A stretch of DNA of 64,000 nt, from positions 152,745,547 through 152,809,546 of the forward strand of contig NC_030678.2 in assembly GCF_000004195.4 (NCBI RefSeq), in the 5' to 3' direction. The translations under genes and the position numbers were made by a program. The notes below the pieces were generated by a model, which saw nothing but the letters and a program-made list of their open reading frames with translations, was not told the DNA's origin and did no database searches. Below are positions 1 to 13,150 of the stretch, in pieces. Positions within the stretch are counted from its first letter, which is position 1. Each line of letters begins with the position of its first letter. This DNA comes from Xenopus tropicalis (Eukaryota > Chordata > Amphibia > Anura > Pipidae).

Positions 1-3000
1 TCATTTGTTACTTTTTCTCCTGCGCTTACTTAGCAGCTATTATTTAGTGAAATGAAAAAAACCAAAAGATATATTTTCCATGTATCAGGGGGGAAAAACT
101 CTTTTTTTTATCTGGGGCAAGGAGCAAAGTGCCAAATTGGTGCCCTATGTCCATGTTAAAGCCTTTATATCTAGTATACCCATGGCCAGGCAAACTCATT
201 AGGGTGCCCCAGGCAGGCCCCCCAGCCTCACTTGGAAACTACTTTCACCCCACTGCTTGGCTACTCTCTGCCCCCCACCCAACTTGGCAACCTGGCTCCC
301 TAGTCCCCTGCTCCCTTCTCCTTGACACTCACCAGCTTCTAATCCAATGCGCATGGTTGAAGAGTTATAGGAGGCAGCAGAGGTGCATGCCTAGGGTTAT
401 AGTATGAGCATGTTCTCAGCCCCCAACCTTCAGTGCCAGCACCTATGTACCTGCAATTACACTTCTTGAAATGTAGTCCCATAACCCATTAGAGTACAGT
501 TGTGCTTGAGCTGCCATGTAGGCAGCTATTGTATTTGACCTATTGTATTTGTCCCCGTATGTTCCCATACTGTGCTGATTAGAGTATCAGAACATTATCA
601 TGTTGACGTGTTACCCATTAGATATGCTGAGCAGTAAGAGCAAGTGGTGCATTTGAGTTGTGTTTTGGCAGACAAGTCAATAAAAATCTGTTCATTCCCG
701 GCCATGTAGATTTATAGGTCTTGCCGTTGTCAATGCGATATTAATCCCTGAACAAAAACCCCACTAACATACCTTGGCACTAATATTCTCATTTATTGTT
801 CTACCCAATTACCCTTTCCACAGATCCTATTGACGTTTCCTACATAAGGCTTCTGATAATCTGTTAAGATCAAATCCAATGCTTCTAATGCATCAGGGCA
901 GCTCTGTAGATCAATAGGGATATACATTACGTGTTACATTACCAGTGCCTTTTTGTATGATTCGATGCTGCGCTGGAACATTAACATCCTTAAATAAACG
1001 CAATCTCTCATCTAGGTAGGATTTTTATGAGATGTTTGGCCACTAGATGGAGATGATGATTTTTGGGAGGATTTTGTAATTGTAGATTATTACTTTAGCA
1101 ATAAACAGTAAAGGGAACATTTACAAAGTGGTGGCAAAGTGCAAGGTGCAGGAAAATTGGTTTAAATCACCCCAAATGCTACTGTAATTGCCCCCCCCAG
1201 TGCTGTTTTGCCTCCAGTATAGAGGCCAAAGAGTGACTTCTGACAATAAATTATTTTCTGGCAGGTGCAATTTTTTGCTGCTAAAAACTTAAACCACAGT
1301 GAGAACTCAAATTCAACATTAATAAATATGCCTCCTAGTGCATGGCACTCTAAGGGGAACAGCATCTCCAGTAATTGTACCTACCCGTAATAAATGAGCC
1401 TCTGCTTATGGAATGAGTAAGGGTAAGTGAGATGCCCAAACACATGATGCACAATTGGGGGCTTATTCACTAACACAGCTGCTCAACTGTTCAAGTGAAG
1501 TCACCAGTAGGAAACAACCTAATATTATATTGGATCATTTTACTAAAAACAGTTAAGCAAAGATATGAATTGGTTGGTGAAGACAGTAGTCTGCATTGGC
1601 CAACTAGAGTTTCTAATTTGGTAGGTCACTTCTTATGTTCTGCACTGAGTTTATAATTCTTACTCATGCATATGTAATAATGTAATGATGTGCCTTTTTG
1701 GGCAGGCAATCCCAGTATAAGTCCAATGGTAACTAAATATGACATTAGAGCTTTAGTGGGCATAGGGACAATATGTATTTTTGTAGCTGCTTTTCTTGTA
1801 AATTGCCCTCCAGCACCAAGTGAGAAGCTTTTCCTTGCACTGCTTTCATATCAACACATTGTAATACTAAAAAGATGGCACTGACACACTGCTAACTCCA
1901 ATCTTTGTGGGTCGCCGCAGGGTGTAAGCAGTTCAGTTTAAGGCATAGTGGTGCCACTACCCAAAACCAAGAGGCATTATGATATTTTACCACCTACCTT
2001 GCTCTGCTGGGCCTGTACTCAGTCTTAGTCAGAAAGTGGCAGCTTGCCCATATTGTAGGGGGGGTCTGTGAGCTCTGGTTATTCTTCTAGTACAACTTCA
2101 TACATATTGGGCACTGGACTCCTGCTGCCTTTGTCCTGAGCATAGTTGGCACCCAGCAAGAACAGTCGGGTAATGAGCTAAAGATAGAGCCATATGGGGA
2201 TAGTGGGAACTTGTAGAATGAAAATGTGCAGCCAATTTTTAACATTGTACAGTATATATGAAAATAAAACACATCTTTTAAATACATGTTACTAAGCCAC
2301 TGTAGTGGGTCAGGAGAATAGCCCAGCTACATACAATGGGTAATGTGTTGTCCAGGAAGATGCCAGCCAGCTTATTGGTAAACGTGGGTAGGGCCACGTG
2401 ATCTTGGGGCTGCATGATTTGGGAGGTGGACACTTGGGCACCGGTGCAGTTCCATACTACTATGGTTCACCACAAAACCCACTGAGATAAAATAAAAGGA
2501 AGATACAAGTTATAAATAAGGTGTTATTTTCCCTTTAAATGAGATTCCATTTTTTTGCAGTTACACATTATAATTCTGCTAGCAATAAACCACTATTTTA
2601 TTTTATTTTTTAAAAGTAAAAACTGTTTATGTAATTATATGATTATATCCTCAAACGTGAACCCAATAGGAAATGCTGTGCTGTAAAATTCCTATGGGCT
2701 GGAGAGGCCCCTTGGGTGCTGATAAGGATTGGCCCTTACGGATCATATATTTTTGGCAGAAGCAAGACATTTACTTACAATTAAAGTCGCTCAATAAGCT
2801 AAATAAAATCCCACTCTCTGGCCTGTGGCCAAAAGGCATGAGTCAGTGCGTGGTTAAAAGCACATTTATTGGTTGCTCTGTGTGCTCTATTTGCACTAAT
2901 CCTCTTTATCCATCAGGGAGTGATAGCAGTCCTTTAATTATGTATCATCTCTACAAATAATAAATGTGCAGCATAAAACAAACATTCAGAATGTAGAATG

Positions 3001-3140
3001 GAGACCATTTATTACGCCATTAATATACTTCTGTCTGTATAAATGATCACAATTTACACAGGTTTTCTAATGGCCTGCATTAAGTTTCAGAACACTTTTC
3101 AGCAGTTAAAGGCGCATGTTAATCACATCATAGTGCCTGG
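1..3140. other. Intergenic, no recognised feature
   Basis: AT-rich, stop-laden sequence on both strands. Open frames are below 100 codons, lack recognisable domains and lack flanking splice signals in a gene-like order. I recognise no repeat family here with confidence. Confidence 0.5.
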
Positions 3141-3430
3141 TCAGGAGGTCACGGTAGCTCCAGACCCGGATTTGTGGTGAGGCCACAAAGAACCAGGCCT
3201 AGGGCGGCACAAATTTAAGGGCGGCATGCCACCCAGCTGCACCGAAATTTGCTCCCATATGGAGCAATGGGGACCTCTCCCCACTGCTCTGTATGTGAGT
3301 TTAAATGTGCCCTTGCTGGGAGAGGGGGGTGTCCATGGAGGGGAGGGCGGCGAATGGGGACGGCCTCGGGGCACCCGGATAAGAAATCCGGGGCTGGGTA
3401 GCTCTGGGGTTACCTTGCGATAAGAGATAC
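3141..3430. repeat. GC-rich interspersed repeat (MITE-like)
   Basis: A GC-rich island in AT-rich sequence, bounded by imperfect inverted motifs: CCGGATTT near 3166 and AAATCCGG near 3386. The sharp composition change and imperfect inverted ends suggest a nonautonomous DNA element. The family is not identified. Short ORFs on both strands here are composition artefacts. Confidence 0.4.
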
Positions 3431-4262
3431 AACAGCACCCGATTCAGAATGGAAGGCAGGAAGGACTAAGCAGCAAAGTGGTTTTAGGCGCAACTCACTG
3501 CGAGAAAAGGTAAGTTGCCCACTGCAGACGTACACAAGCCTTATTGTCATCTGTCTCATAGGAGGTCCTTTTCTATATATTTGTGAATTTTAATTTCAAC
3601 TTTAATTCCACCAGCAAGCAAGACTGTAAGTGAAAATGGATTTAAATGCACACCATGCAACTTGCAAGACAACTTTCTCTACAACAGAATCTACAATGGT
3701 CACTTACACAGCGTGCAACTGAAATGCAAAACAGCCATGTTTTTTTAACTATGATGTAGCATTATCTCTTATAATTCCAGAGTCGTTGCAGATATGCTTG
3801 GAACTGCGCCCACTGCAACCGAATCCGACATGAACACAACTGTGAGCGTGGTAGCAAATATGTTGCAAGTTGTGGCTACATTTGTAAATGATGTAGCATC
3901 CTAGGGCTGTTGGTCTCAAACAGTAAGTAATTCTCAAACCTTTTAACATTATGAATTATTTATTTAAAATATAATGAATTAAATCATTATAAATTGGTAG
4001 AAGCCTTCATAAGTAAGTGCAGCACTATCTGTTTATGACCACTAGATGGCAGTTTGCAATGTGTAACCCCCTCTAGAGAGATACATAGTGGAATGTTATG
4101 GCAGATGCTTTGTGCACACAATAGCATGTTCATTTCTGGCATTTACTGCAGTACTTTTCTTATTTAACTCAGGGAGGGCCTAGATTTTACATGTTTATAA
4201 CCCCCCCCCCCCCAAAAGCCCTATATCTCTCATGCTGAATTTTTAAAATAGCAGACTTAAGA
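3431..4262. other. Intergenic, nothing recognised except a poly-C tract
   Basis: No coding or RNA gene seen. A mononucleotide C run of about 14-15 bases lies near 4201-4214. Confidence 0.45.
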
Positions 4263-4490
4263 TGGTCATACATGGGCTGATAAAAGTTGCACATTCAGTC
4301 CTTCGGGCCGGCTATATTGGCCCATGTATATGGATCTCTAACAGGCCTGTCCGACCGATAGCTGACAGAAAACTGACCAGATATTGATTGGGCAGGTTTA
4401 AAAATCCCATTGGTCGAGCACCACATTAGCTTGTTAATTCGACTGTCACCGCCAGCATTTGCCATTGTTCCAATCAGATCCTTATACAGC
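4263..4490. repeat. Partial 'tggtcatacatggg' type MITE
   Basis: Begins with the TGGTCATACATGGGC type end. Inside are gatatcgg-like motifs and 'cctgtccgaccgata', shared with the better preserved copies at 17529-17836 and 18358-18586. No matching right terminus is seen, so it is truncated. Confidence 0.5.
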
Positions 4491-4809
4491 TGCATCATTT
4501 ATGTTGAAATGTATGCCAAAAGTAGAGCGTTACTTTAAAAGCTTATTAACAAAACTCGTGCAATATTCAAAGTATAAGTTTTGTGTGCAATTTGCCAGCG
4601 TTTTTACCCACAATGCTACCATTTTCCCCCAAATTTCATCATAATAGCAGGCATCCATATTGTCCCTGACAACTTGCACGCTATGCACTTATATGGCTGC
4701 ACATGTGTATTATGTAAGTATAATGGCACATGAGACACAGGCAGGTAGAAACCAATGTGCTCTCTGCAGGGGCAGTCATGGGAGTTAGCCTGTGTGTAGA
4801 CACATGGAG

Positions 4810-5090
4810 CCAGGGCTGGAACTAGGGGTACAACAGTGAAGGGGCGCCAGGCACGTACCTCTTCTGCCTATTCCTAGTCCACACTCTCTTGCCCCCACCA
4901 CTGCTTGTTATTGGGCAGCACCCCCACGATGCCACTACACATGCACGTGTTTCATTGCACGCGTGCACACAAGGGGGAAGGGTGCAGAGGCTAAGTGGCT
5001 GGTCAGGCTGCCTAGGGCACTGGGTCGGCTTGGCCTGTCTCTGTATAGAGCGAATATCGGCACAAAAATCCTGCTGCCCTACATAATGAG
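4810..5090. repeat. GC-rich interspersed repeat
   Basis: Begins 'gccagggctggaactagg', a start I associate with a recurring amphibian repeat. The GC-rich interior contrasts with its flanks. The open frames on both strands here match no protein I know. Confidence 0.35.
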
Positions 5091-5887
5091 CCACATGAAC
5101 AGGTATCAGCGGATAAATCTGTCCCCAGCCTAGTTAAGTGTCACCCAATGATATTAGCCTTTCCCTTGAGAAACAAGGGACTACACTGGCGACTGAGTAC
5201 TAGCAAGACTGCCCCTATGCAGCCAATCACTCCCTCCTGCTACTACTGTTCTGCAGCCATTTTTGCAGCTTGCCCCTTACCTTTGCCGTATTGTTAAGCA
5301 TAGCCTTAAAACCCTGAATTAAACTTAAACTTAAGTTCCTTTCTTGCCTTCTTCCTTTCCTCTGCAGGAACTCATTTGATCCCTGATGTCCCACAGCAGT
5401 TTATTTATATATGCATTAAAAGAAGGCTAGATGTAATACCCACAGAGTTTTATGCACATTATATTTGTGCCATCCTGGCCTCTGTCCTGGCATAGCTCAC
5501 ACGATGCTAAACCATCAATCCTTGGTATAGACAGCGGCTGCGGTTGCCAAGGTTACGGGGTTATATTTAGAGGGATACTCAACAGCTTTAACATTTTGCC
5601 TATCCAAAAAACCTTGACAGTGAAAAGCCATTAAATAAATTGGCTGGCACAGTCCTGAGATGTAGCTTGTAATTCTCAGCTCAATGCTTTCCATTAGCCA
5701 GCGACAGGGCCACTGCCGCACAAGGATGCTTCCAAAACAGATTTTAGTAGCACAGAAACATTTTGTCCTTACAGGCACCTTTGTCAATATTATACCGGCA
5801 ACTGATAATCAGAATTCTGTAATGAAAACAACAACTGCTCTCATGCTATGTTAAAACTTTACAGTTATTCTATTAAACTGTACTGAC
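5091..5887. other. Intergenic, nothing recognised
   Basis: No long ORF, no tRNA-like fold and no clear terminal repeats noticed. Confidence 0.4.
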
Positions 5888-6456
5888 TTAAAGGAAAACT
5901 ATACCCCAAACAATGTAGGTCTCTATAAAAATATATTGCATATATGTAAAACCCTGCTTCATCTAAATAAACCATTTTCATAAAAATACTTTTTTAATAG
6001 TCTGTGCTATTGGGTAATCCTAAATAGAAAATTGGCATTTTAAAAATAAAGGCCGCCCCCTGGGAGACAAACTAACACGTTAGGTCACATCAGCCAGTTA
6101 TTGGACCAAGTTCAAAGTCTTTTACTTCTACACATATTCCTGTTACAGCTACTTGTCACAGCTACTAAAGGCCAGAAAATCCCCTGCCATAGGCACTACT
6201 GAGAATTGCCTCTGCTAAACACATGTAGAGAGAGTTATCAGTAAATGATCAGCTCTGTGTGCCATCACCCTTGGAGCTGCATTATTTCCTGTCAGGTGAT
6301 CTCATCACTAAATGGCGGCTCAAGGGAAAATATGTGCAAGAGCAATATTCACTGATACATATTCCAGTTTGGTAAGATACTTGAATAGGCCACTTAATAT
6401 GATATACACATTTTTTTTGGTTAAGTATTCGTTCTGGGGGCATAGTTTTCCTTTAA
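5888..6456. mobile_element. T2-type MITE (TTAA target)
   Basis: Left end TTAAAGGAAAACTATACCCC at 5888; the right end near 6435-6456 is its reverse complement with a few changes (GGGGGCATAGTTTTCCTTTAA). Both termini are flanked by TTAA. No coding capacity. The arrangement is that of T2/piggyBac-like nonautonomous elements common in Xenopus. An ORF at 6312-6521 lies inside it and is not a gene. Confidence 0.8.
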
Positions 6457-7020
6457 TTAAAAACATTCTTCAGTCTACACTAACTTTAACCAACACCAAT
6501 TTTCACACCCAACCTGCCTAAATGTTCTTTCCATACTCCAGCGGCACAATTTGACCACTACCTGGAACATCTTTGTGAGTTAATATCAGCTTTCTTACTT
6601 CATCAAACCTTTTCTTATGCATCTGCCTGTACAACTGCTATAGGGCGACAATTCCACCAATTCACAGCTCTCACTATAGAAACCCTTCTCACAAGTGAGG
6701 ATGAAAGCTCTTTTCTTCAAAACTATAGGCAGGCCCTTGTGTCTTCTAGAAGGATCAAACAACAGTTTGACAGAGTATGTTGTATTATCCTCTGTGAGAG
6801 ATGCAATGAAAAAGATCATTGTTTGGTGTATTTTCCACCAGTAGTAGAGGTGGGATACAAATAGCACCAGGGAAAATGCCTGGTTTTGCAGCAAGTAATG
6901 CTGTGTTCAAGTTACTGGCTTAGGAAAAGCCAAATTAATAGGTCTCTGGAGTGAATGGAGGCAGAGTAGGAAAGACCTTCCATTCCATACTCTGTTTATT
7001 GTTTTAAGTTGGCCAGCTGT
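6457..7020. other. Intergenic, nothing recognised
   Basis: An open frame of 99 codons on the minus strand (6595-6894) has no recognisable domain and no splice context. I do not call it a gene. Confidence 0.4.
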
Positions 7021-7490
7021 AAGTAGCTGCCTGATTAGGCAAATAAAAGGGCTGTGGTAAGGGGTTGAGTTGGAGGTTGGTTCTTGACTGAGAGTAGGTC
7101 ACTCTCAGAGTGGGGCACAGGGCAGGAAGGCTGCCTGCCTGTGTCAGGAACTCTCAGAGGAGCTGGGGGTGCCTCCTGCCACTGCGAGGAGCAGAGGGAG
7201 TCGTGACCAGGCGGATGAGTGCTGAGAGGAGTCAGCAAAGCTTAAGGTGAAGCCTGAGTGTTCACGAGTGTGAGAGTCACCATGGACATGTGAAAGTCTC
7301 TGGGGATGGTGAAACCCTGTAAAGGTTCCAGAGTGTGGAAGTTACCCTGGAAGGTGAGAGCAGGGACAAATCATAATCATGAACTGTATGTTGATGAACT
7401 GTGCTCCTAGGAGCTTTATGTTGGGAAAAATGTGCCCTAAATAAACCTGTGTTTTTTCCTGAAGAAGTGGTGTCTCTGTCACTATGCTCC
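7021..7490 (+). mobile_element. LTR-like sequence, possible solo LTR
   Basis: A GC-richer block that ends in a polyadenylation signal (AATAAA at 7440-7445) followed by a GT-rich stretch, as in the R-U5 part of an LTR. There is no gag, pol or env sequence nearby and I could not define TG...CA ends or a target duplication. It could instead be another class of repeat. Confidence 0.35.
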
Positions 7491-8325
7491 AGATCCTCTG
7501 CATACCTGCCTACCATAGGTTATTCCCCCAAAAATGACGTATACAGGCAGTCAGCATGTCACATCTCCAATATATTTATATATAGTGGTTATATCCCTGT
7601 TTAAGAACCTCTTATCTGGTATAAATATTCCCAAATAGGTAGCCTTTCTTCTTAGCAAAAACCTTCCATACTCTTTAGTAGGTTAATTGTTTTTGTCTGG
7701 ACCCTCTCAGTGTCCGATTTGAGCACTGGAAACCAAGATGACACTACAAGGCCATTTTGGCAACAGACAGATTTATAAACGTTAGTATTTTTTTTCCGTG
7801 AGTTGAGTTTTTCTGTGTTGAAAATCACGAGTTTGAATAATGATCAAAAAACGCAATTGTCTGATATTTATTTAGCGAAAAACGAGAATGTAAAACTTCA
7901 GTATCTAAAAGCTTGCAAGGTAATGTAGAAGTCACTCGGAACTGTCCCCGATAAAATTGTAACTATTTAGTCAATTTGAGTTTTTCAAATTTTTTTCAAA
8001 CGTTGCAAGCCATTAAAAATTATGCCCAATCAAGGTATTCAAGTTTTTTTTTACCTCTAACTCTCCTTCACGCACACACATATATAAGTGAAGCAGGACT
8101 CGCAATGTTATTCTAGTGAGTAGATCTTTCCTCTGTTAACAAAAATGTATTTGCACCAAATGTGTGAGCCATCTTACACAGCAGGGCACTGCAATGAACA
8201 ACACCATAAAATAAAAAAAGCAAGTATACGAGATAAGTTGGTGTGGATTTGGTTTGGGGTCCATACATGCAGTCACATTGTTTATTGCCTTTTAAGAACT
8301 TCATAGGAAGCATTTATTATCTTTG
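7491..8325. other. Intergenic, nothing recognised
   Basis: AT-rich with many short homopolymers; no coding or RNA gene seen. Confidence 0.4.
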
Positions 8326-8960
8326 TCAAAAAAATCCACAAACTACCAGCTTCCCCCTTAATCTTACCTTGAGCCAAGAGTATAGCTGCATCAGGTTACC
8401 TCCTGATATATTTCATTTTATGTGGTTGTGCCCAACAATAACTCACCTGTGGTCAGAAACTGGTAAGGTAATTCCATCTAAACTGGACATTACATTGAAA
8501 CTAAATCCCCTAATTTGTCTATTTAGCCTGCCAAAAGATATCAGTAAATCCTTAACATATAAAGGTAAAACAGAACAACCAAATCCAATAACATTTCTCT
8601 ATCTTCTTTTTGCAGCAGTAAGAAAGACAATTTTTAAATGTCGGATTAGACCTCTGACTCCTAAAAAATATGATATATTCAGTTATCTTTATAAGTTATG
8701 TTCATTTGAGAGTATTACACTTAGATATATTAACAACAGATTTATAAATGATTACATGACAAAATGGTCTCCTTACTTACAATGTCTGTGTATTAAAGAC
8801 AGGAAAAATATTTCTCATTTAAGATTTAACTTCTGATATGTAATTCATACTATTAGGTCATGGCAGAGCTTTATCTTGTAATAAGATCTTGCAAGAATGT
8901 ATTGTTCACATTTTATTGTGGTTTGGTGCAAGTAACAATAAAAATGACTGCAAAAGAAAG
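8326..8960 (+). mobile_element. L1/Tx1-like LINE fragment, ORF2 C-terminal end
   Basis: An open frame (8243-8836) carries, from its middle, a stretch with the pattern H-F-M-W-L-C-P then a Trp a few residues on. This resembles the conserved 'HMWWSCP...W' block at the C-terminus of L1-clade ORF2 proteins. It is followed by an aromatic- and Lys-rich tail, a stop at 8834-8836 and a 3' region with an AATAAA-like end near 8937-8942. No reverse transcriptase or endonuclease domain lies upstream, so this is a 5'-truncated, dead copy. The first 80 or so nucleotides of the open frame may not belong to the element. Confidence 0.55.
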
Positions 8961-9017
8961 GTGAGCAAATAATAACTAAGATTTGTGTCCATGTTTAGAT
9001 TTAAAAATCAACTTCAG

Positions 9018-9132
9018 ATATCGGACCCCTTATCCAGAAACCCGATATCCAGAAAGCTCCAAATTACGGAAATCCCGTCTCCCATAGACTCCATTTTAAT
9101 CAAATAATTCAGAATTTTAAAACTGATTAGCG
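9018..9132. repeat. Fragment of the 'cttatccagaaacc' MITE family
   Basis: Matches the left part of the 320-bp elements at 12829-13150 and 24671-24986 (shared 'cccataGACTCCATTttaatcaaat' core). It breaks off after about 115 bp. Confidence 0.75.
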
Positions 9133-11834
9133 GAAGGGTACACAGGAAAATGTTAATATAAAGTTTTAAGAGTAGTGATGTCAGACTGTTGTCCTGTTGA
9201 TTTACAGTAAGGAGAGGAATGATGAAATCATTGGCATTCCCATTTGAGCAAAATCCTAAACCTTTCACCCTCAGATGGATATCATGCTAGGAAGCGTGGC
9301 ACCACCTTTTTTTACTTTCTTTAGCTTTCGCTGGATATATGTGCCCAGGCCAAGCCCAGCCAAGAAACATGGATATATATATATATATATATATATTTAT
9401 ACATAGCCTTTATATGGCAGATCTCTATATAGGTTTTGAATCCCCTATGATCAGAAATGCTTTGGACCTGAGTATTGCCAACACTGAATTTTTGGGGGGG
9501 GGGCAATATGCTCTTTCTAAGAAGGGAATAATATGCTCTTTTTTAAGGAAGGTACTGGCACCTGCTGTCTTCAGTGGGGCTTCTGGCTGCTCTGATAACT
9601 AATCTCAACCTATGTCATACTCCCAAAGAGATCTATTACCAGAGCAAGCCATCATTGTAGTCCTACCATACAGTTTGTTTTTTTTGCCTTAGCCTCTGCC
9701 ACATCCAACAAAGTTTTTAAGTTTGGGTTATCCAACCTCATAGTCTAGGAACACATCTGACATCCCTAAACAAGAGCTCCCTTAAGGCTCACCTAACCTG
9801 TAGTAAAACACCTACTTCTACCCAACTAAAAATACTCAGTCCATAGCTGGTAACTATATTGGAAATCCTAATAGGGGGCACTAAATCTGTAGTGTCCTAC
9901 AATAGCTTAACTATAATAAAAACAAAAATACAGAGTCTTTCTAATCTATTTGATCTTACCTTTAGTAAGATACATTTAACATTATTTGAAAAGAAGAGAG
10001 GCCAATCTCCCTGCACTGCAAACATAACAGGAGGCCCTTTTTGGGGTGATATAGTCTCTAAGATACAAAAGATATTCTCTTTTATAACAATTGTTTGAAA
10101 TGTTTAGTGTCTCTATTAGAATATCCAACCTGTAGCATTCCACTGAACTCCCAAGAGAAGTCTGTCTGGAAGTTGTTCAGTTTTAACTATAGAGTAGTAG
10201 GCTGGACATTTTTCCCTATCATATTGGTTCTGCAGTCTTTTCTTCTCAAACTCTGATCCTGAAAACCTCACTATGGTTGTCACCTTATATCTTTATATAT
10301 ATTTTTACAAACCTATTGGGAGAGGATCAGGCATCAAGTGGCCAATGTGGTTCTTGTCCCAAGGAGATTTTTAAAACTGCCTTATATTTGTGTGATCCTG
10401 GCCAGATATCAGTATCGCCAGTTGACTTTTAAGCACAGTATATAGGCCAATAACTGCTCACTCAGTCTGGGAGTGGCTGAGTTGGCAGCCAATGTTGTGA
10501 CCTGTGTATTGGCAGCTTAGGAAAACAAGAGACGATGAGAAATGAAAATAATAATGGTAAAAAAAGAAGGGTGGTACAACAAATATTGCTGAACTCCAAA
10601 AAAAAAAGATAAATGTTCATGTTAGCAATAATGCCATGTCCACTTAGAACCATATAGTAATATGGCTGGTCTGGGCTAGAAGCTTTGATTTTTATAATAT
10701 GCCCTTGCATATTATTTATGCATTTAATTACAGTCCCCCATTCCCCTAGACTAGAGCATATCAGAGGCAAAATGCAGACGAAATCTAAGGTGTGGCATTA
10801 CCCTTATACTGAGTTCTAATCTTTCTGCCCTTCAAGCTGATGTTTCAGTACAGCAGAGAGATTTGTGCTGATCAGATGTGTCACCTATCAATCTGGTTGC
10901 CTTTTCTAAAAAGCACCTCTGGCCCATATGCAGCACAGATTGTGATAGCCATGGATTTCATTCATGATGTGTCTCATACATAATATTCTGGCAGAATCCA
11001 GGCAGCCTGCCAAGCACTAGATCAGGGTTGTTACTATGAGGGAAATGTGGCCAGACTGCCAAATAAACATCTCTACCTTGTACAACTACAGAGACTTAAA
11101 TATGCAAGCATATTGATCTGCTGTGTTAACCTCAAAAGTCAATACTGCCAACTATATCACTCTGTGCTGCCTCCACTCATCATTTAAGGATTCACAGCCC
11201 TTAATAGTGATCAGAGGAAGAAAATAACTTTAGATCAATGTGTTTTAATTAGGTTTAGAATTTATGCCCATAGATGCTCTAATAATAATTATTTTTATTA
11301 TATTTGATTTTTTTTAAAACAAATGCCTTTTTTTGGTAAAAACATTACATATCCAAGCAAAAAAAAAAACCAAACAAACAGGACTGCCCTATCGAATAAT
11401 ACAAGATTCCAGAAAGAGAACAAGTAGTAGTAAGATTAATGGTACTGACAAATATGATTTATTATGCTATGCAATGGTTGATCCATTGACAGTTGATATG
11501 TCCATAAATCCTATTCTAAGTAGAGCCAACAAACACCATTTGGGCCCAGGACCTTGGATTTGGCAAAATGGTTGAGTGTTCTGTTAAATGGATCCTGGAT
11601 GCAGAGAGGAATGGGTTGGTGGATATCCAGATATTCAGTGAAGCTCATAGAACAGAGATTCTAAATAAAGTGTAGTGCAGGAGTGCCATTCCAATTTAGT
11701 GTTATAGGATCTGTTATTATGTTAGTCCCTGCTCTTTTTAATAACCCTCATTACTCCCAAATGTAAATAAAAAAATGTAAATCGCTGCATATGCCATCCC
11801 ACCGGCAATTTACATTTTCTCAGGTATTAAAAAA
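9133..11834. other. Intergenic; AT microsatellite, otherwise unresolved
   Basis: Contains an (AT)n run at about 9371-9396 and a G run near 9492-9500. Frames near 9859-10098 and, on minus, 10462-10770 look like decayed repeat protein but I cannot assign a family. Confidence 0.4.
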
Positions 11835-12313
11835 TATGATCCAGCCTTGTCATGATTTTTAATGTAATAATATGGTTTGGAGCAGTTCCCTAAGCCCCGC
11901 CCCCTGTTCCCCTGCTGATCTGGCTGGCTACTTTGAGATTCAAATAAAATGTAACAGTAGTCGACTGTCCTCAGCCTGCCTTCAGCCTGCATTCTCCCAA
12001 TCCCACAATCCCCTGCGCACGTAATCAATAAGGAAGGCAACATCACAGTGCAATGCATTGTGGGTTATGTAGTTCCTGCATGCTGTCTGTAAGCAGTGGA
12101 GAAGTTGTTACAATTTGCAACGTCAATATTTTAGTACCTTCTTCCCTGCCAGGATTTCAAATGATGCAGAAAAGAAGACTGGATTTCAGCATATAAAATT
12201 ATATTTATTCATACATTTTGAAGGAACAGATTACAGTGATAGGTATATTAGGGATTTCTGTGTTGTGCAGGACTCTTCAACAATTTTTTTTCGAAGCCGG
12301 AGTTCCCCTTTAA
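11835..12313. mobile_element. T2-type MITE, left-truncated
   Basis: The right end AGTTCCCCTTTAA closes at 12313. The interior matches the complete copy at 42977-43523, including the shared 'gtgcaatgcattgtgggtta' stretch. The left terminus is missing. Confidence 0.75.
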
Positions 12314-12828
12314 TATATATTGAAAAATAGGCAGAGATGCATGGAGATCTTCTTCCATGACAAATAGCAAATGACAGGCTAACAAGGGCAGAATCCATGA
12401 TTGGCTGAAAGAGCACTCAGTCACCTTCCTGTCAATCAACAAAAGTACTTTACATGGAAAGACAAATAACAGAGAAACAGACTAATGTGAAAAGAATCAT
12501 CGGCAGAACATTTTTATCGAGCATGATGACAGATGGAGTATTATGGAGCTTGTAAAACTATGGGAAATACTGATAAAGGTACACAGGGCTCTGCTTTAAA
12601 AGATAATCAGCGTGGCAGCACATCTGTCAGGCTTTTCAGACCTATTCACTGGGTCTTGCTCCACTAAACAAACTGAAATAAAAAGAAACCTGCCTGGGAG
12701 CTGCTGTATTCTAAGCAGCCAAACACAGCGAATGCAAAGATACAGGGGAACCTTTCCTTCCTCTTTTTATGTTGTAGCACTCACTGAGCCAATTAAAAAG
12801 TCTGATATTTATAGCAGAGGTTTATATA
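12314..12828. other. Intergenic, nothing recognised
   Basis: Open frames in this stretch have no domain signature. The 123-codon frame from 12612 runs into the next MITE and is spurious. Confidence 0.4.
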
Positions 12829-13150
12829 CAGGTATGGGATCCCTCATCCGGAAACCCGTTATCCAGAATGCTCCGAATTATGGAAAGCCTGTCTCCCATA
12901 GACTCCATTATAATCAAATAACTGAGAATTTTAAAACTGATTTCCTTTTTCTCTGTAATAATAGAACAGTACCTTGTACTTGATCCCAACTAAGATATAA
13001 ATAATCCTCATTGGATGCAAAATAATCCTATTAGGTTTAAATAATGTTTTATTCATTTTTTAGTAGACTTAAGGTATGGAGATCCAAATTACGGAAAGAC
13101 CCCTTATCCAGAATACCCTTGGTCCTGAGCATTCTGGATAATGGATAAAT
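12829..13150. mobile_element. MITE, 'ggtatgggatcc' family, near full length
   Basis: Starts 'caggtatgggatccctcat' and ends with the inverted counterpart 'cattctggataatggat'. Internally it has the same 'ttctctgtaataatagaaca' and 'acttaaggtatggagatcc' blocks as the copies at 14095, 24671, 46121, 54430 and 59015. It is noncoding with weak inverted termini. Confidence 0.75.

Noticed and set aside
7021..7490. A full endogenous retrovirus
   Set aside because: No gag, pol or env translation on either side; at most a solo LTR, and even that is unsure.
8243..8836. 197-codon frame as a host gene
   Set aside because: The C-terminal half looks like L1-clade ORF2, with a LINE-like 3' end after the stop.
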